A program made the position numbers and the translations under genes. Shown one piece after another: positions 10,301-18,221 of a stretch of 64,000 bases of DNA. The stretch covers positions 124,001 through 188,000 of the forward strand of contig DATMGU010000046.1 in assembly GCA_035555315.1 (NCBI GenBank), given 5' to 3'. This stretch comes from DATMGU01 sp035555315 (GTDB lineage: Bacteria > Pseudomonadota > Alphaproteobacteria > ATCC43930 > CGMCC-115725). The first letter of the stretch is position 1; every line of letters starts with the position of its first letter. The notes under the pieces were generated by a model, which ran no database searches, was not told the DNA's origin, and worked only from the letters and a program-made list of their open reading frames with translations.

Positions 10301-10886
10301 CGCGCCGTGCCGCCCATTCGAGCAAACGGAATGCCCGGTCAGCGCCGGGGCCTTGATAAAAGCTGGGCTGATACCCGAGATGCAGGACGACCGGCCGTCG
10401 CCGGTTGCCGAACAGGGCCGCGAACCAGGACCATGCCAAGAGCTGGTGCAACGTCACCATGGGGGCGAAAATCACCCCTGTACCGGCCGAGGCATTCGGC
10501 GCGGTGGCAGCGCGTCGAGCTTGACGCAGGCCGCGTCTGATCTCGACGAAATGAAGCAGGTTCAACCACAGCACTTCAAGCAGCGGGGAAATCCGCGCCA
10601 AGGCTGGATAGCGTTTCCATATGTCGTGAGAGAAGCACCGTACGCCGTGAATGCGGCGTTGGATCTCATCCGGCATCTCACTATGGCCGAGCGTTGTGGC
10701 ACTTAGGCCGGCTTCCTCGGCGGCCCGGACGATGGCTTCATTATATTCGAGGTGATGGCCGACGAAATCCCGGACGCACGGGTCGACGATGATCAAGTAT
10801 TGGGACAAAATAAACGCTCGAGGTGAATGGGTTGCATCGATTCGTTCACGCCAATTCGTGCTTCCGGCTGCGGATGTTTCAACCAC
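7317..10886 (-). CDS. Fusion of two GT4-like glycosyltransferases with a C-terminal TPR domain
   Basis: The 1189-residue protein contains two successive GT-B glycosyltransferase units. The first (about 25-425) ends in the donor-binding pattern SSGVFVEAAAAGKPMIV. The second (about 445-850) has VFYPWGD at its start and GLGASIKTIEAMAAGKPVIG, the classic GT4 E-x7-E-like region. Residues from about 870 on are TPR-like, with repeats such as AAAHYGEAVALDPTN and LQHYNRALELGFDR. Such fusions may add two sugars in sequence on one scaffold. The start is uncertain: the ATG at 10886 precedes about 28 poorly conserved residues, and no strong ribosome binding site is visible. It sits between gmd and a plus-strand TPR protein. 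Confidence 0.85.
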   Translation of the reverse strand: MVETSAAGSTNWRERIDATHSPRAFILSQYLIIVDPCVRDFVGHHLEYNEAIVRAAEEAGLSATTLGHSEMPDEIQRRIHGVRCFSHDIWKRYPALARISPLLEVLWLNLLHFVEIRRGLRQARRAATAPNASAGTGVIFAPMVTLHQLLAWSWFAALFGNRRRPVVLHLGYQPSFYQGPGADRAFRLLEWAARRGKARLVSDSARMAEAYAHLTLAPVSIFPIPLTGKQSTEPDTQPLDQPVGTARRIRFVALGGARGEKGIFELIAAIIQLEEQGQAGHLSFTLQCNSTDPAIDAAVDDLARRGFASVDLIRAPLPSEAYKALLTGADAVLLPYRRQVYQARSSGVFVEAAAAGKPMIVTADTWMSDELERFGAGIVCADLDPPALVQAILDLTASLAHYRQAARTRQVDCLDWHSPKTLIDVLFGRRSSEATRRIGTRVGVFYPWGDILQRRAGASVRTNLMVDFLRDHVDHLRVVQEGRTPTDQTDNVTYESVEIRDRRPVFHWLFQRWWALFCRGEQARLPIYLWYHLRHRGDRQFRLRIHEVVRWADIVLLEYPFWGDVVTKACRQHGKQLILTHHDMMHQIATDCAPLRRALLRYDIAWSRAADSTVTVTAEDRQTLAALNVPSTEIRMPVDIAGLAPLTDGKSRLLLRELYGIDLDASHTCLFVGSNHIPNQNAVIELRHLAKIARERFAGNAPLFVVAGSCAEPQRHDNFIALGSVDDVALRLLYEATDLVLIPLRHGLGASIKTIEAMAAGKPVIGTALSFRGYPIVSGRDCLVEDSLDRYPELIQEMLTQPGKAEAIRTAARQFAESYDYRRVNAAYLPLMGLPDQTASPQAPSRISSAAGMLKKLGQKVAEQDAADPLVIKTVQDVLARHGMASETVLMLAKMAENQGNLAEAAAHYGEAVALDPTNFFIRLDRSRLLRTLAQRAEADTEDRQVIALHTKQLQSPSGWRRGMEMTWQLFYASRHDDALELLKPMLWFQPADGEANYLAGLCLQSKGTKPWETLDHYNRALAANFNEYWVRYHRARILSQFGRRIAAKIDRMRCNWLSRKDPALGKSALEDSKATAWRLFNAGRYRAALKQIRQHLRSDPENGEWHYLAAQALHNSRGDGGETLQHYNRALELGFDRFWVLCNRGYLRYQRADLDGAESDLTAALALQPDQDVAQQRLAQVLKALGRQ

Positions 10887-11128
10887 GTTTCGATGACATG
10901 TTGTTACTAAAGAGGCGGGAGCCTCGGCGCAAGAAGCTCAGACGGGGAGCACAATCATATTCCGGGGCCGATCGACGGAGCGGCCGCCCTGTGGGAGCCC
11001 TCCCTGCCAACAAAAATGTTTGGCGGTCATAACTGCTTCTGGCTAAACAGGAGGGCTAGAGGCGCGCATCAGCCTGAGTCCTAAGACCCCCGCTCGGGTC
11101 AACCTATCATTAGCTCGGGAGAAGGTGA

Positions 11129-12439
11129 ATGTTTCTCAAGATCAAGAAGTTTCTGCGGCTATTCCCACCATTTTCCAGCTATGTACTGATCCGAAAACTC
11201 GATCGGATGCGGCCGACTCTTGAGCGGCTGGTTGAGGATTTCTCAAAAATTGACGAAATGAATCGGATCCGGACGTCACTCCAGGATTTCAGCTCCCTAT
11301 TGGTTAATACATACGTTGCTTTGGGCCGTACGACGGCTCGGCATAGTCCTCGAGAAGCGATCGACTGTTTTCAACGTGTATTGAGTTTCGATCCCGACGC
11401 TCCGCAAGCCCGGCGATATTTGTCTGAGGTCTACGTTCAAATCGGAGATATGCAAAACGCGCTCAACGCAATTTGCCAGGCGCTGAGAATTTCACCGGTG
11501 AGAGCGGTTCAGGAGCCAAGCGAGGCGAGTCGTCTGCCCGCTGGGACACGGCCGGCAAAAATTTATGAGCCGCACGCCCGCATCACGATTGCTACATCCC
11601 TGATGCCTCGACGGATCAGCGAGCAAAAGGCCGCGGTGCGATCATGGAGGCGATTGGGAATCGATGTCATATCGGTTAACAACGCCCATGAAATTGCTAT
11701 CTTAAAGCCGGAATTTCCGGAGGTCACGTTCAAGGAAGCCGCCTGGACCGCCGAAGCACAATGTGGCAAGCCGGTTGTTCCAACCGACGAAATAATTCGA
11801 TTTTTGAGCGAAAGCGACTCGCCCATCGTCGGCATCTTCAATTCGGATATCGTTATTGAGGAGGGGGACGGCTTTTTGGATGCGATCCGGCGCCAAGTTC
11901 CGGGCAGCCTTGTTCTCAGCAATCGTATCGACGTGGACAATGCCGGGTCTGCCGATGGCAGGTTGTACGCAGGGGGCTACGACCTGTTCTTCTTTGAACG
12001 GAGTGCATGCGCGATTTTCGCGTCATCCGGGATGATAATGGGAATGCCGTGGTGGGATTTCTGGATGCCGCTGGCGGCGCATCTCGGTAGCCTGAAGCTG
12101 AAAAAGCTCACCTCGACGCGGGCCCTCCACTACACCCATCCGATCGGCTACAGTTTCGAACTGTTCATGAGTTTATCCGTGCCCTTCTCGGATTCCCTGG
12201 CTTCCATCGCGCGGGCATATCCCCTTATGCCGGGCAGCGAACTTGCGACGCTGACGCGAGGGCTGTTCGAAGCCATAGACGCGTCTGTGGCGGCCTCCGG
12301 ACAGGCGCTGGAGCCGTACGAGGTTGGGACGCTGTGCAGCTTCGTCAATTTTCTGATCGACCATATGTCGACTTCCATCCGGGGCGATGGCGGGTCGCAA
12401 ACCGTTGTCGGCGATGAAGAGGTCCTGGAATCGATCTGA
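11129..12439 (+). CDS. TPR-containing protein with a putative glycosyltransferase-like domain
   Basis: The 436-residue product begins with an amphipathic, basic N-terminus. A TPR-like region follows (about 65-125: REAIDCFQRVLSFDPDAPQA, then a second unit). The larger C-terminal domain (about 150-370) starts with ITIATSLMPRRISEQKAAVRSW and contains FNSDIVI, DLFFFERSA and MPWWDFWMPLAA. NSD followed by an acidic/aromatic segment resembles GT-A glycosyltransferases, but I cannot name a family. GGAGAAGG lies 4-5 bases before the ATG, so the start is well supported. It is the only plus-strand gene between large minus-strand glycan genes. Confidence 0.6.
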   Translation: MFLKIKKFLRLFPPFSSYVLIRKLDRMRPTLERLVEDFSKIDEMNRIRTSLQDFSSLLVNTYVALGRTTARHSPREAIDCFQRVLSFDPDAPQARRYLSEVYVQIGDMQNALNAICQALRISPVRAVQEPSEASRLPAGTRPAKIYEPHARITIATSLMPRRISEQKAAVRSWRRLGIDVISVNNAHEIAILKPEFPEVTFKEAAWTAEAQCGKPVVPTDEIIRFLSESDSPIVGIFNSDIVIEEGDGFLDAIRRQVPGSLVLSNRIDVDNAGSADGRLYAGGYDLFFFERSACAIFASSGMIMGMPWWDFWMPLAAHLGSLKLKKLTSTRALHYTHPIGYSFELFMSLSVPFSDSLASIARAYPLMPGSELATLTRGLFEAIDASVAASGQALEPYEVGTLCSFVNFLIDHMSTSIRGDGGSQTVVGDEEVLESI

Positions 12440-12495
12440 TGGGGCAGGGGTGGTTGGGGGCCCCGCTTGGATTTTCTGCCACGCTGTTGGAGCCG

Positions 12496-14625
12496 CTAGG
12501 GATCCCGTTTGCCGAGCCGAACCGAGGTGGGAGCTAGGACGACGAGCTCTCGTGTATCCGCATTCATCCCAAGCGCTTTTGGTACGAAAAACGCGTCGAA
12601 GACCAGATGAATGATGATTTGATCGGATTGGGGGAGCGCCACAGCCGATGTGTCTACCAGGATCTCGTATCCCGCCGCATTGACGCGACGGAGTGACGCG
12701 GGAACCAAGACGTCGCCAGATGCCGTGTTAATCGTGGCGGAGATAGTCGGTACTCGCGGCAATTGAGGCACATAACCGGATGTGCCGGCCAGCCGGATCA
12801 TTGGAAACCGCTCAAGGGTGGTGCGCTTGGCGTCGATCGTCATCCCGCTGCTTGTGATCCACCCGGCCGAAATGCCCGCAAGCAGCGCTGTGGGGCGGGC
12901 ATAGGTGGTAACGGTGTACTCTCCCGACACTCCAACCGGTTCCGCGACCATGTTCTCATCCGCCCAACGCTTGAGTTCGGGCTGGTAGGTAACCACGTCG
13001 TTATCAAATGGGTAGGGTGGCTGAGGCAGGGTTGTAGACAGGAAGAAATCGCTATCGGCCAGTAGTCTCAGCGCTTCCTTTTTGTCCGTGGAAAAGATGC
13101 TTCCGCCCAGCATGGGGCTGAAGCGCAAGAGCACCCGTTCTTTCTCATAGCCTTCCACTGCCAAGGTGCCGGCATTCAACCAGTCGGATATTACGTCGAA
13201 GGACACTTTCGGCACGGTCCAGCCCCGCTCATCGGCATATTTGGTCATCCATCGTTCGAGCGTTACGATTTGTTCGATGGTCTGTCGGTCGGCATATTCC
13301 CGTTCATGGTGTGACGCTCTTAAAAACATATGGCCGATGCCGAGGACAAGGGCCACGGCCGAGGTGGCGATCGATATCCTGGCCAGCCGGTTGGACTGGG
13401 GCGCTTGGCGCCATGGTGCTAGCCTATGGGAGAGCGCGACCAGCAACAGAGCCGCGGGCCCTCCCACGACACCGCCGACAACGTTGGATTTCGCCACATC
13501 CGTCGTAAGCACGATAAGCGGCCCGACGATTGCTCCCAAAAGGAAGAGAATTTGAAGAAAAAATGTTTCATCTCGGGGACTTGGCGGCGTCGGGCCGGCG
13601 GATAGCGGCTGGGATGGTTTGCAAAAAAGACGACCCAGGAGTCCACCGAGTAATGCCAGGGCGGCACAGAGGAGGAAGCTTACTCCCCAATGGTCAAAAA
13701 TCACAGATTTTGGATAAAATAGAAGAGAGGAAAGGAGCTCTGTGGTGCCGCTCACGGCGGCTCGAATATCTTTTTCTTTTCCGATAATGTGGCCGACCAC
13801 ATAATATCCATAAATACTATGTCGACTGATCCAAATCGATGGGGCAACGATGAGGCCGGTTACCGCAAAGGAAGCGCACAAATTTATACTTCTGCGAAGA
13901 AGTCTTTTTCTTGCCAGGTGAGTTCTGTCAAAAAACAATCTCGAGGTGAGAAGTATTGCAAAGAGGCCAAACAAAACGCCAAACATATAGACGATGATAA
14001 AGTATCGATGCAGAACTAAAATGGCGGCGACCAACGCTACGATCATCGATCCACGGCGACTGTGGAAAAGGTCGGAGCGGATGATGCAGCAGGCCCAAAT
14101 CCCATAGAAACAATAGGCAAAGAAATCTATGCGGAAATCAAAGAGACCGCCCACGAAATACCACAGCGTATTTTGACAAAGTACAAGGCCAACCGCGAGA
14201 TAACCGTATGAGTAGTGTTTCCAGACAATGCGCGCAGTCTGGAAGATGACGAGCTGAAAAGCGATGAAGGCAAGGAAATTTACGAAAAGCTGGGGAAGGC
14301 GAGTGCCGCCCAAGAGCAAGCCGGATAGAGCTCCGTCGATCGATAGAGCTATGCCGGTGGCAACCGGTTCGGAAATTTCCTTCCAAAGTGCCCCAAAGCC
14401 ATAATTGAGGATCTCTTCCTGAAGTCTATACGAACCGATCAGGTAGCTTGTCTGGTCCATATATCCCGGAATGCTCCAGGATATTTCCCTTATATAGTGG
14501 GCATGTAAAAGTATCGCTTCAAATAAAATTAGCGAAACTATTATATAACGATGCAGCTTTCCGCTTGAGTTTGTCACAGTATTGGCCCTGGTTTTGGATT
14601 CAGGTTTTGAGGAAAGGTGGTCCAT
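12496..14625 (-). CDS. GT-C-like polytopic membrane protein of the glycan locus
   Basis: About 709 residues from the ATG at 14625; an in-frame ATG at 14691 would add 22 residues but overlaps a probable terminator. After a first helix (about 28-48), a periplasmic-type loop carries SIPGYMDQTSY, a plausible GT-C acidic loop. About ten more helices run to residue 450, and then comes a soluble C-terminal domain of about 250 residues. The architecture parallels the gene at 1265. The 5' half is markedly A+T-rich compared with neighbours, suggesting separate acquisition. A lipid-linked sugar transferase is the best guess, since GtrB-like and GtrA genes lie in the same cluster. Hypothetical membrane protein is the safe call. 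Confidence 0.6.
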   Translation of the reverse strand: MDHLSSKPESKTRANTVTNSSGKLHRYIIVSLILFEAILLHAHYIREISWSIPGYMDQTSYLIGSYRLQEEILNYGFGALWKEISEPVATGIALSIDGALSGLLLGGTRLPQLFVNFLAFIAFQLVIFQTARIVWKHYSYGYLAVGLVLCQNTLWYFVGGLFDFRIDFFAYCFYGIWACCIIRSDLFHSRRGSMIVALVAAILVLHRYFIIVYMFGVLFGLFAILLTSRLFFDRTHLARKRLLRRSINLCASFAVTGLIVAPSIWISRHSIYGYYVVGHIIGKEKDIRAAVSGTTELLSSLLFYPKSVIFDHWGVSFLLCAALALLGGLLGRLFCKPSQPLSAGPTPPSPRDETFFLQILFLLGAIVGPLIVLTTDVAKSNVVGGVVGGPAALLLVALSHRLAPWRQAPQSNRLARISIATSAVALVLGIGHMFLRASHHEREYADRQTIEQIVTLERWMTKYADERGWTVPKVSFDVISDWLNAGTLAVEGYEKERVLLRFSPMLGGSIFSTDKKEALRLLADSDFFLSTTLPQPPYPFDNDVVTYQPELKRWADENMVAEPVGVSGEYTVTTYARPTALLAGISAGWITSSGMTIDAKRTTLERFPMIRLAGTSGYVPQLPRVPTISATINTASGDVLVPASLRRVNAAGYEILVDTSAVALPQSDQIIIHLVFDAFFVPKALGMNADTRELVVLAPTSVRLGKRDP

Positions 14626-14656
14626 GGCCAACAGGAAGTACAACCATTCCCCGGAT

Positions 14657-14706
14657 AAAAAAACGCGGGCGCCAGACCCGGATGATCGCATGCTCTGAGA
14701 GCATGC
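14657..14706 (-). terminator. Probable transcription terminator downstream of the sugar operon
   Basis: On the minus strand, an 8-bp-arm hairpin (GCATGCTC, 3-base loop, GAGCATGC; 14688-14706) is followed by a short CGGG...CCCG stem and then seven consecutive T residues (14663-14657). It sits about 85 bases after the transaldolase stop, where the operon should end. Confidence 0.5.
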
Positions 14707-14790
14707 GGTTACTCAGCTGTATGAAAAGATCGCGCGAGTTGCGACCTTTCCAACAGCGTCATCTTCCCGGTGCCATGAAGCCGCTGCTTC

Positions 14791-15513
14791 TCAGTGAAGC
14801 TTGTAGCCAGCCGCCTTGGCATCATCGAAGAACATTTTGACAGTTTCAAGCGAATAGCCGGTCAAATCCTTGCCGACAAGGGATAGCTTTGCCAATACGT
14901 CCTTAGTGGCTGTGATGATGTGACATCCGACTTCGTCGGCCTGAAATACGTTGAGCAGTTCGCGCGGACTGGCCCACAGCAGTTCGGCATTCGGATTATC
15001 AGCGAGAATATCCACGGCTTCCCGCATCAGAGGCATCGGATCGATGCCCGTATCGGCAATCCGGCCGGCAAAGACGGAGACTATGCTCGGAGTGCTGGGC
15101 GCGAGTGCGTCGGCCACTGTCTTCACCTGATCAAGTGTAAGGAGCGCCGTGACATTAAGCGCGATCCCCTCATTGGAGAGTTTGCGAATGAGAGGGGCTG
15201 CGGAGTCGCCCCGCGTATTGGTCACCGGGATTTTGACATAGGTGTTTCCACCCCAACTCCGGATCACGCGCGCCTCGCGCTCCATCTCCTCGAACTCATC
15301 CGAAAACACTTCGAACGAGATCGGCAGATCGCCGACGACCTCGATAACCTGCTTGGCAAACGCCGCATAATCGCTGATGCCGGCCTTTCGCATCAGCGAT
15401 GGATTGGTTGTGAAGCCCTTGATCAGGGGATTGGTCTTCACCGTGTCCTGAATCGCCGACAGTTCGGCACCATCCTGGAAAAGCTTGATTTTCAAATTAT
15501 CGGCCTTCGACAT
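14791..15513 (-). CDS. Short-type transaldolase / fructose-6-phosphate aldolase-like enzyme
   Basis: The 240-residue class I aldolase fold has FQDGAEL (Asp14), KGFTTNPSLM (Asn37) and the Schiff-base Lys94 in TYVKIPVTN. The family transfers or forms dihydroxyacetone units on sugar phosphates. Here the gene is last in a seven-gene nucleotide-sugar operon and overlaps the nucleotidyltransferase by 17 bases. It therefore probably builds or trims a carbon skeleton for a special sugar, not serving the pentose phosphate pathway. That role is inferred. The ATG has a reasonable upstream purine tract (CGGGAGGACC) typical of a ribosome binding site. Confidence 0.9.
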   Translation of the reverse strand: MSKADNLKIKLFQDGAELSAIQDTVKTNPLIKGFTTNPSLMRKAGISDYAAFAKQVIEVVGDLPISFEVFSDEFEEMEREARVIRSWGGNTYVKIPVTNTRGDSAAPLIRKLSNEGIALNVTALLTLDQVKTVADALAPSTPSIVSVFAGRIADTGIDPMPLMREAVDILADNPNAELLWASPRELLNVFQADEVGCHIITATKDVLAKLSLVGKDLTGYSLETVKMFFDDAKAAGYKLH

Positions 15514-16276
15514 TTTGGTCCTCCCGGACGCTCATAGCGATATAATCTTGGGTTTCGAGTAGCCCTTGGGGCGACCCGATTTCATAGAAACGTTGATCGA
15601 CTTCAAACCCGGCCAAATCTTCGGCATGGGCTAAATTCTCATACACTTCCGCGAGGTCGAAACTAGCACGCTGTTGGAACGGGTTTAAGACGTTCGCGCG
15701 GAGCATGCCCAGGCCATAATCGATAAAACGCATGTCCGGCCGCTTCTCGCGCTTGCTGTAGAAGCGGACACGATCATCGGCGTACACCACGTTGCTAACG
15801 TCGAAGCGCCCCTCGTTCCGATAAACCGTCATGAGACCGCTAGCTCTCGAACGTTCGAACGCCTTTGCGACGGGCAGGTAATCGATATCGAGGTAACTGT
15901 CACCATACAGAATCATGAAGGGGTCGCTGAGCAATGGCAATGCCTTGCGCAGGGCTCCCCCCGTTCCAAGCAATTTGTCCCCATCGTAGGAATAATCGAC
16001 TCGCAGGCCGAAGCGGCTCCCATCGCCGACGAAGGCTTCGACCCTTTCGCCGAGAAACCCAAGGCACAAGACGACGTGTCCGGCGCCTTCCCGGGCGAGT
16101 AGTCTCAGCTGATGGGCGATAAATGGCTCACCGCCGATGTCCAGCAAGGCCTTGGGTACTTTTTCGGTCAGCGGCCGCATTCGGGTCGCAAGGCCGCCAG
16201 CCAGAATTGCAACGCTGGGGAGCACCTGATCGGCCGAAGCGATGGGAAAGTTCATTGCCAACGATCTTCCGTGCAT
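15497..16276 (-). CDS. Sugar-1-phosphate nucleotidyltransferase (HddC/RfbA-like)
   Basis: The 259-residue protein has the nucleotidyltransferase signature AILAGGLATRMRPLT with KVPKAL, and the metal-binding YGDSYLDID near residue 118. It should activate a sugar 1-phosphate with NTP to give an NDP-sugar. Its closest functional analogue by context is HddC, the D-glycero-D-manno-heptose-1-phosphate guanylyltransferase, because the kinase upstream is HddA-like. The ATG at 16276 overlaps the kinase stop (TGATG); an internal ATG seven codons on has a better purine tract. The nucleotide used (GTP, CTP, dTTP or UTP) cannot be read from the sequence. Confidence 0.88.
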   Translation of the reverse strand: MHGRSLAMNFPIASADQVLPSVAILAGGLATRMRPLTEKVPKALLDIGGEPFIAHQLRLLAREGAGHVVLCLGFLGERVEAFVGDGSRFGLRVDYSYDGDKLLGTGGALRKALPLLSDPFMILYGDSYLDIDYLPVAKAFERSRASGLMTVYRNEGRFDVSNVVYADDRVRFYSKREKRPDMRFIDYGLGMLRANVLNPFQQRASFDLAEVYENLAHAEDLAGFEVDQRFYEIGSPQGLLETQDYIAMSVREDQNVEGR

Positions 16277-17253
16277 CAGGTGATCACTTGGGTTCCACCA
16301 AAATCGAAGCCAAACCGGACTTCACGCATACCTGCCGTGGTCAAAGCGTGACGGAGCCGGCGCTTGTCCTCGGTATAAAACATGAGGAAGCCGCCACCGC
16401 CAGCGCCGATCAGCTTGCCGCCGACGGCACCGTTTTCCAGGGCGACTGTGTACCATTTGTCAATCTCGGGATTGGACATCCCGCCCGACCGGTGCTTTTT
16501 GTGTTCCCAATGCTCATGCATGAGGCGGCCGAACTGATGCAGATCGCCGCTTTCCAGGGCTTCCTTGCTGCGGAGCCCCAACTGCTTCACGTAGTGTAGA
16601 TTGTCGATCATGCCCTGATCGCGCTGCTTGGTCTTGGCATCCTGCTCATTGAGAATCGAGCCGGCTCGGCGGGAAAATCCAGTAAAGAAGAGCATCAGTC
16701 CATCTTCGAGGTTGTACAGCGTCTCGGCGTCCAGGTTGAGGGGAGACGCCTTGACCGTACCATCTCGCCGAAACTCGAAGCAGGTGAGGCCGCCATAGGC
16801 CGCGATATATTGGTCTTGCTTGCCGATCGGCTCGTCCAGCAGGTCGATTTCTATGTGACAGGCTTGCTCCGCCAGTTCCGCAGGTGTCAGCACGTTCCGC
16901 CGGAACGTATGCAACGCCTTCAGCAGGGCCGTCGTAAAACTGCCGGACGAACCCAGACCCGTCCCTGACGGAATATCCGCCATGCTGGTCATCTCGAGGT
17001 AGCTGCCGTCGAGCCCGACCAGCCGGAAGGCCTCGCGGATGATCGGATGCTCAAGTTCATCCAGCGATCGAACGCGCTCCAGCTTCGAATATTTGACGAT
17101 CAATTCTTCCACGAATGTCTGGTGCAGCGTGATGCAGACATACTTGTCGATCGCCGCCGCGATCAGAAAACCCTCATGGTCCCGGTAATACGACGGCAGA
17201 TCAGTCCCTCCGCCACCCAGGCTGATGCGGAGCGGGCTGCGCGTGATGATCAT
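16276..17253 (-). CDS. GHMP family sugar kinase (HddA-like)
   Basis: The 325-residue kinase begins MIITRSPLRISLGGGGTDLP, the hallmark of HddA-type heptose-7-phosphate 1-kinases and related sugar kinases. It carries the ATP-binding PSGTGLGSSGSFTTAL near residue 100 and a C-terminal GGKLIGAGGGGFLMFY. The product of such kinases is a sugar 1-phosphate, the substrate for the adjacent nucleotidyltransferase. I reject a longer start at 17565 because that extension is antiparallel to no homologue and lies inside the oxidoreductase gene. The chosen ATG overlaps the preceding stop as ATGA. No GmhA isomerase or GmhB phosphatase is visible in the window, so the substrate may not be the usual heptose. 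Confidence 0.9.
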   Translation of the reverse strand: MIITRSPLRISLGGGGTDLPSYYRDHEGFLIAAAIDKYVCITLHQTFVEELIVKYSKLERVRSLDELEHPIIREAFRLVGLDGSYLEMTSMADIPSGTGLGSSGSFTTALLKALHTFRRNVLTPAELAEQACHIEIDLLDEPIGKQDQYIAAYGGLTCFEFRRDGTVKASPLNLDAETLYNLEDGLMLFFTGFSRRAGSILNEQDAKTKQRDQGMIDNLHYVKQLGLRSKEALESGDLHQFGRLMHEHWEHKKHRSGGMSNPEIDKWYTVALENGAVGGKLIGAGGGGFLMFYTEDKRRLRHALTTAGMREVRFGFDFGGTQVIT

Positions 17254-18221
17254 TCGTTTCCTCGGCCGTAAGCTTTGTCGATGATGTGATGCATGGCGAG
17301 CGCATCGCCGATATCGCCGCAGGGACGCCGGCCTTCCGCGATCGCGGCGGCGAATTCGGCAAATTCCAAATCCCATGAGCGGTCGGGGAACGGAAACTCC
17401 CAGGTGGTTGTCTCGGGTGGTCCCATTTCCGGGTGCATCTGATAGAGCGTCAATCTCTCGGTGCCATAGCTGCCGCCCAGACCGTCGATCACCAGCTTGC
17501 CAACGCGCCCATAGATCTCCATGGAAAACATGTTCTTCCATTCGGTCCAACTGGCATGCAGCCACGCCATCCTGCCGCTTTCGCCACGCAGCGCCAGGAA
17601 GGCGTTGTCGTCGACCGGGATGTCCCAGAAATATGTTGGTGTCGCCGCATATTCGAGCGTGAGCTCACCCAGGAACCAGCGAGACAAATCGATCAGATGC
17701 GATCCCTGATCGACCAACTCGCCGCCGCCGGAGATTTCGGGGACGCAACGCCACTCTTTCTCGTAGCCGACCCGGCCGCCATGGCCATATCGGCCGCGGA
17801 TATAGAGCAAGGGTCCGACGCTGCCACTCGAGACGATCGCGTGGGCCTTCAGAACGGCGGGGTGAAAGCGGTGGTTGAAGCCGACCTTGACGATGCGGTT
17901 GTGGCGCGCCGCGGCCGCGGCTACCGGCGCCACCTCGGCGGCGTTCCGTCCCGCGGGCTTTTCGACCAGGACATGCTTGCCGGCCTCGACCGAGCGAGTC
18001 GCGAGAACCGGCAGCGCGTCATGCGCCGTGGCGATGATGATCACGTCGAGATCGGCACCGATTAGCGCTTCGGCCGACTGGGCGACAGTGGCCCCGGTGG
18101 TTTTTGCCAGAGCGGCGGCCGCGGCGGGATCGCGGTCATATACCAGCGTTATCTCGTGACCCCGGGCCGCCGCGGCGCGTTTGCGGCCGATCAGGCCGCA
18201 GCCGATAATTCCGATGCGCAT
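17250..18221 (-). CDS. Gfo/Idh/MocA family NAD(P)-dependent oxidoreductase
   Basis: The 323-residue protein opens with the Rossmann motif IGIIGCGLIG and has the family EKPAGRN segment (Lys near residue 91) and a GGGELVDQGSHLIDL block containing the catalytic-site His. Such enzymes oxidise or reduce a sugar hydroxyl/keto group, including inositols and NDP-hexuloses. The start at 18221 overlaps the upstream stop (TGATG), and the stop overlaps the kinase ATG (ATGA). It is therefore tightly coupled inside the operon. Confidence 0.9.
   Translation of the reverse strand: MRIGIIGCGLIGRKRAAAARGHEITLVYDRDPAAAAALAKTTGATVAQSAEALIGADLDVIIIATAHDALPVLATRSVEAGKHVLVEKPAGRNAAEVAPVAAAAARHNRIVKVGFNHRFHPAVLKAHAIVSSGSVGPLLYIRGRYGHGGRVGYEKEWRCVPEISGGGELVDQGSHLIDLSRWFLGELTLEYAATPTYFWDIPVDDNAFLALRGESGRMAWLHASWTEWKNMFSMEIYGRVGKLVIDGLGGSYGTERLTLYQMHPEMGPPETTTWEFPFPDRSWDLEFAEFAAAIAEGRRPCGDIGDALAMHHIIDKAYGRGNE

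Noticed and set aside
17254..17565. N-terminal extension of the GHMP kinase
   Set aside because: It is a shadow within the Gfo/Idh gene; HddA-type kinases start at MIITRSP.
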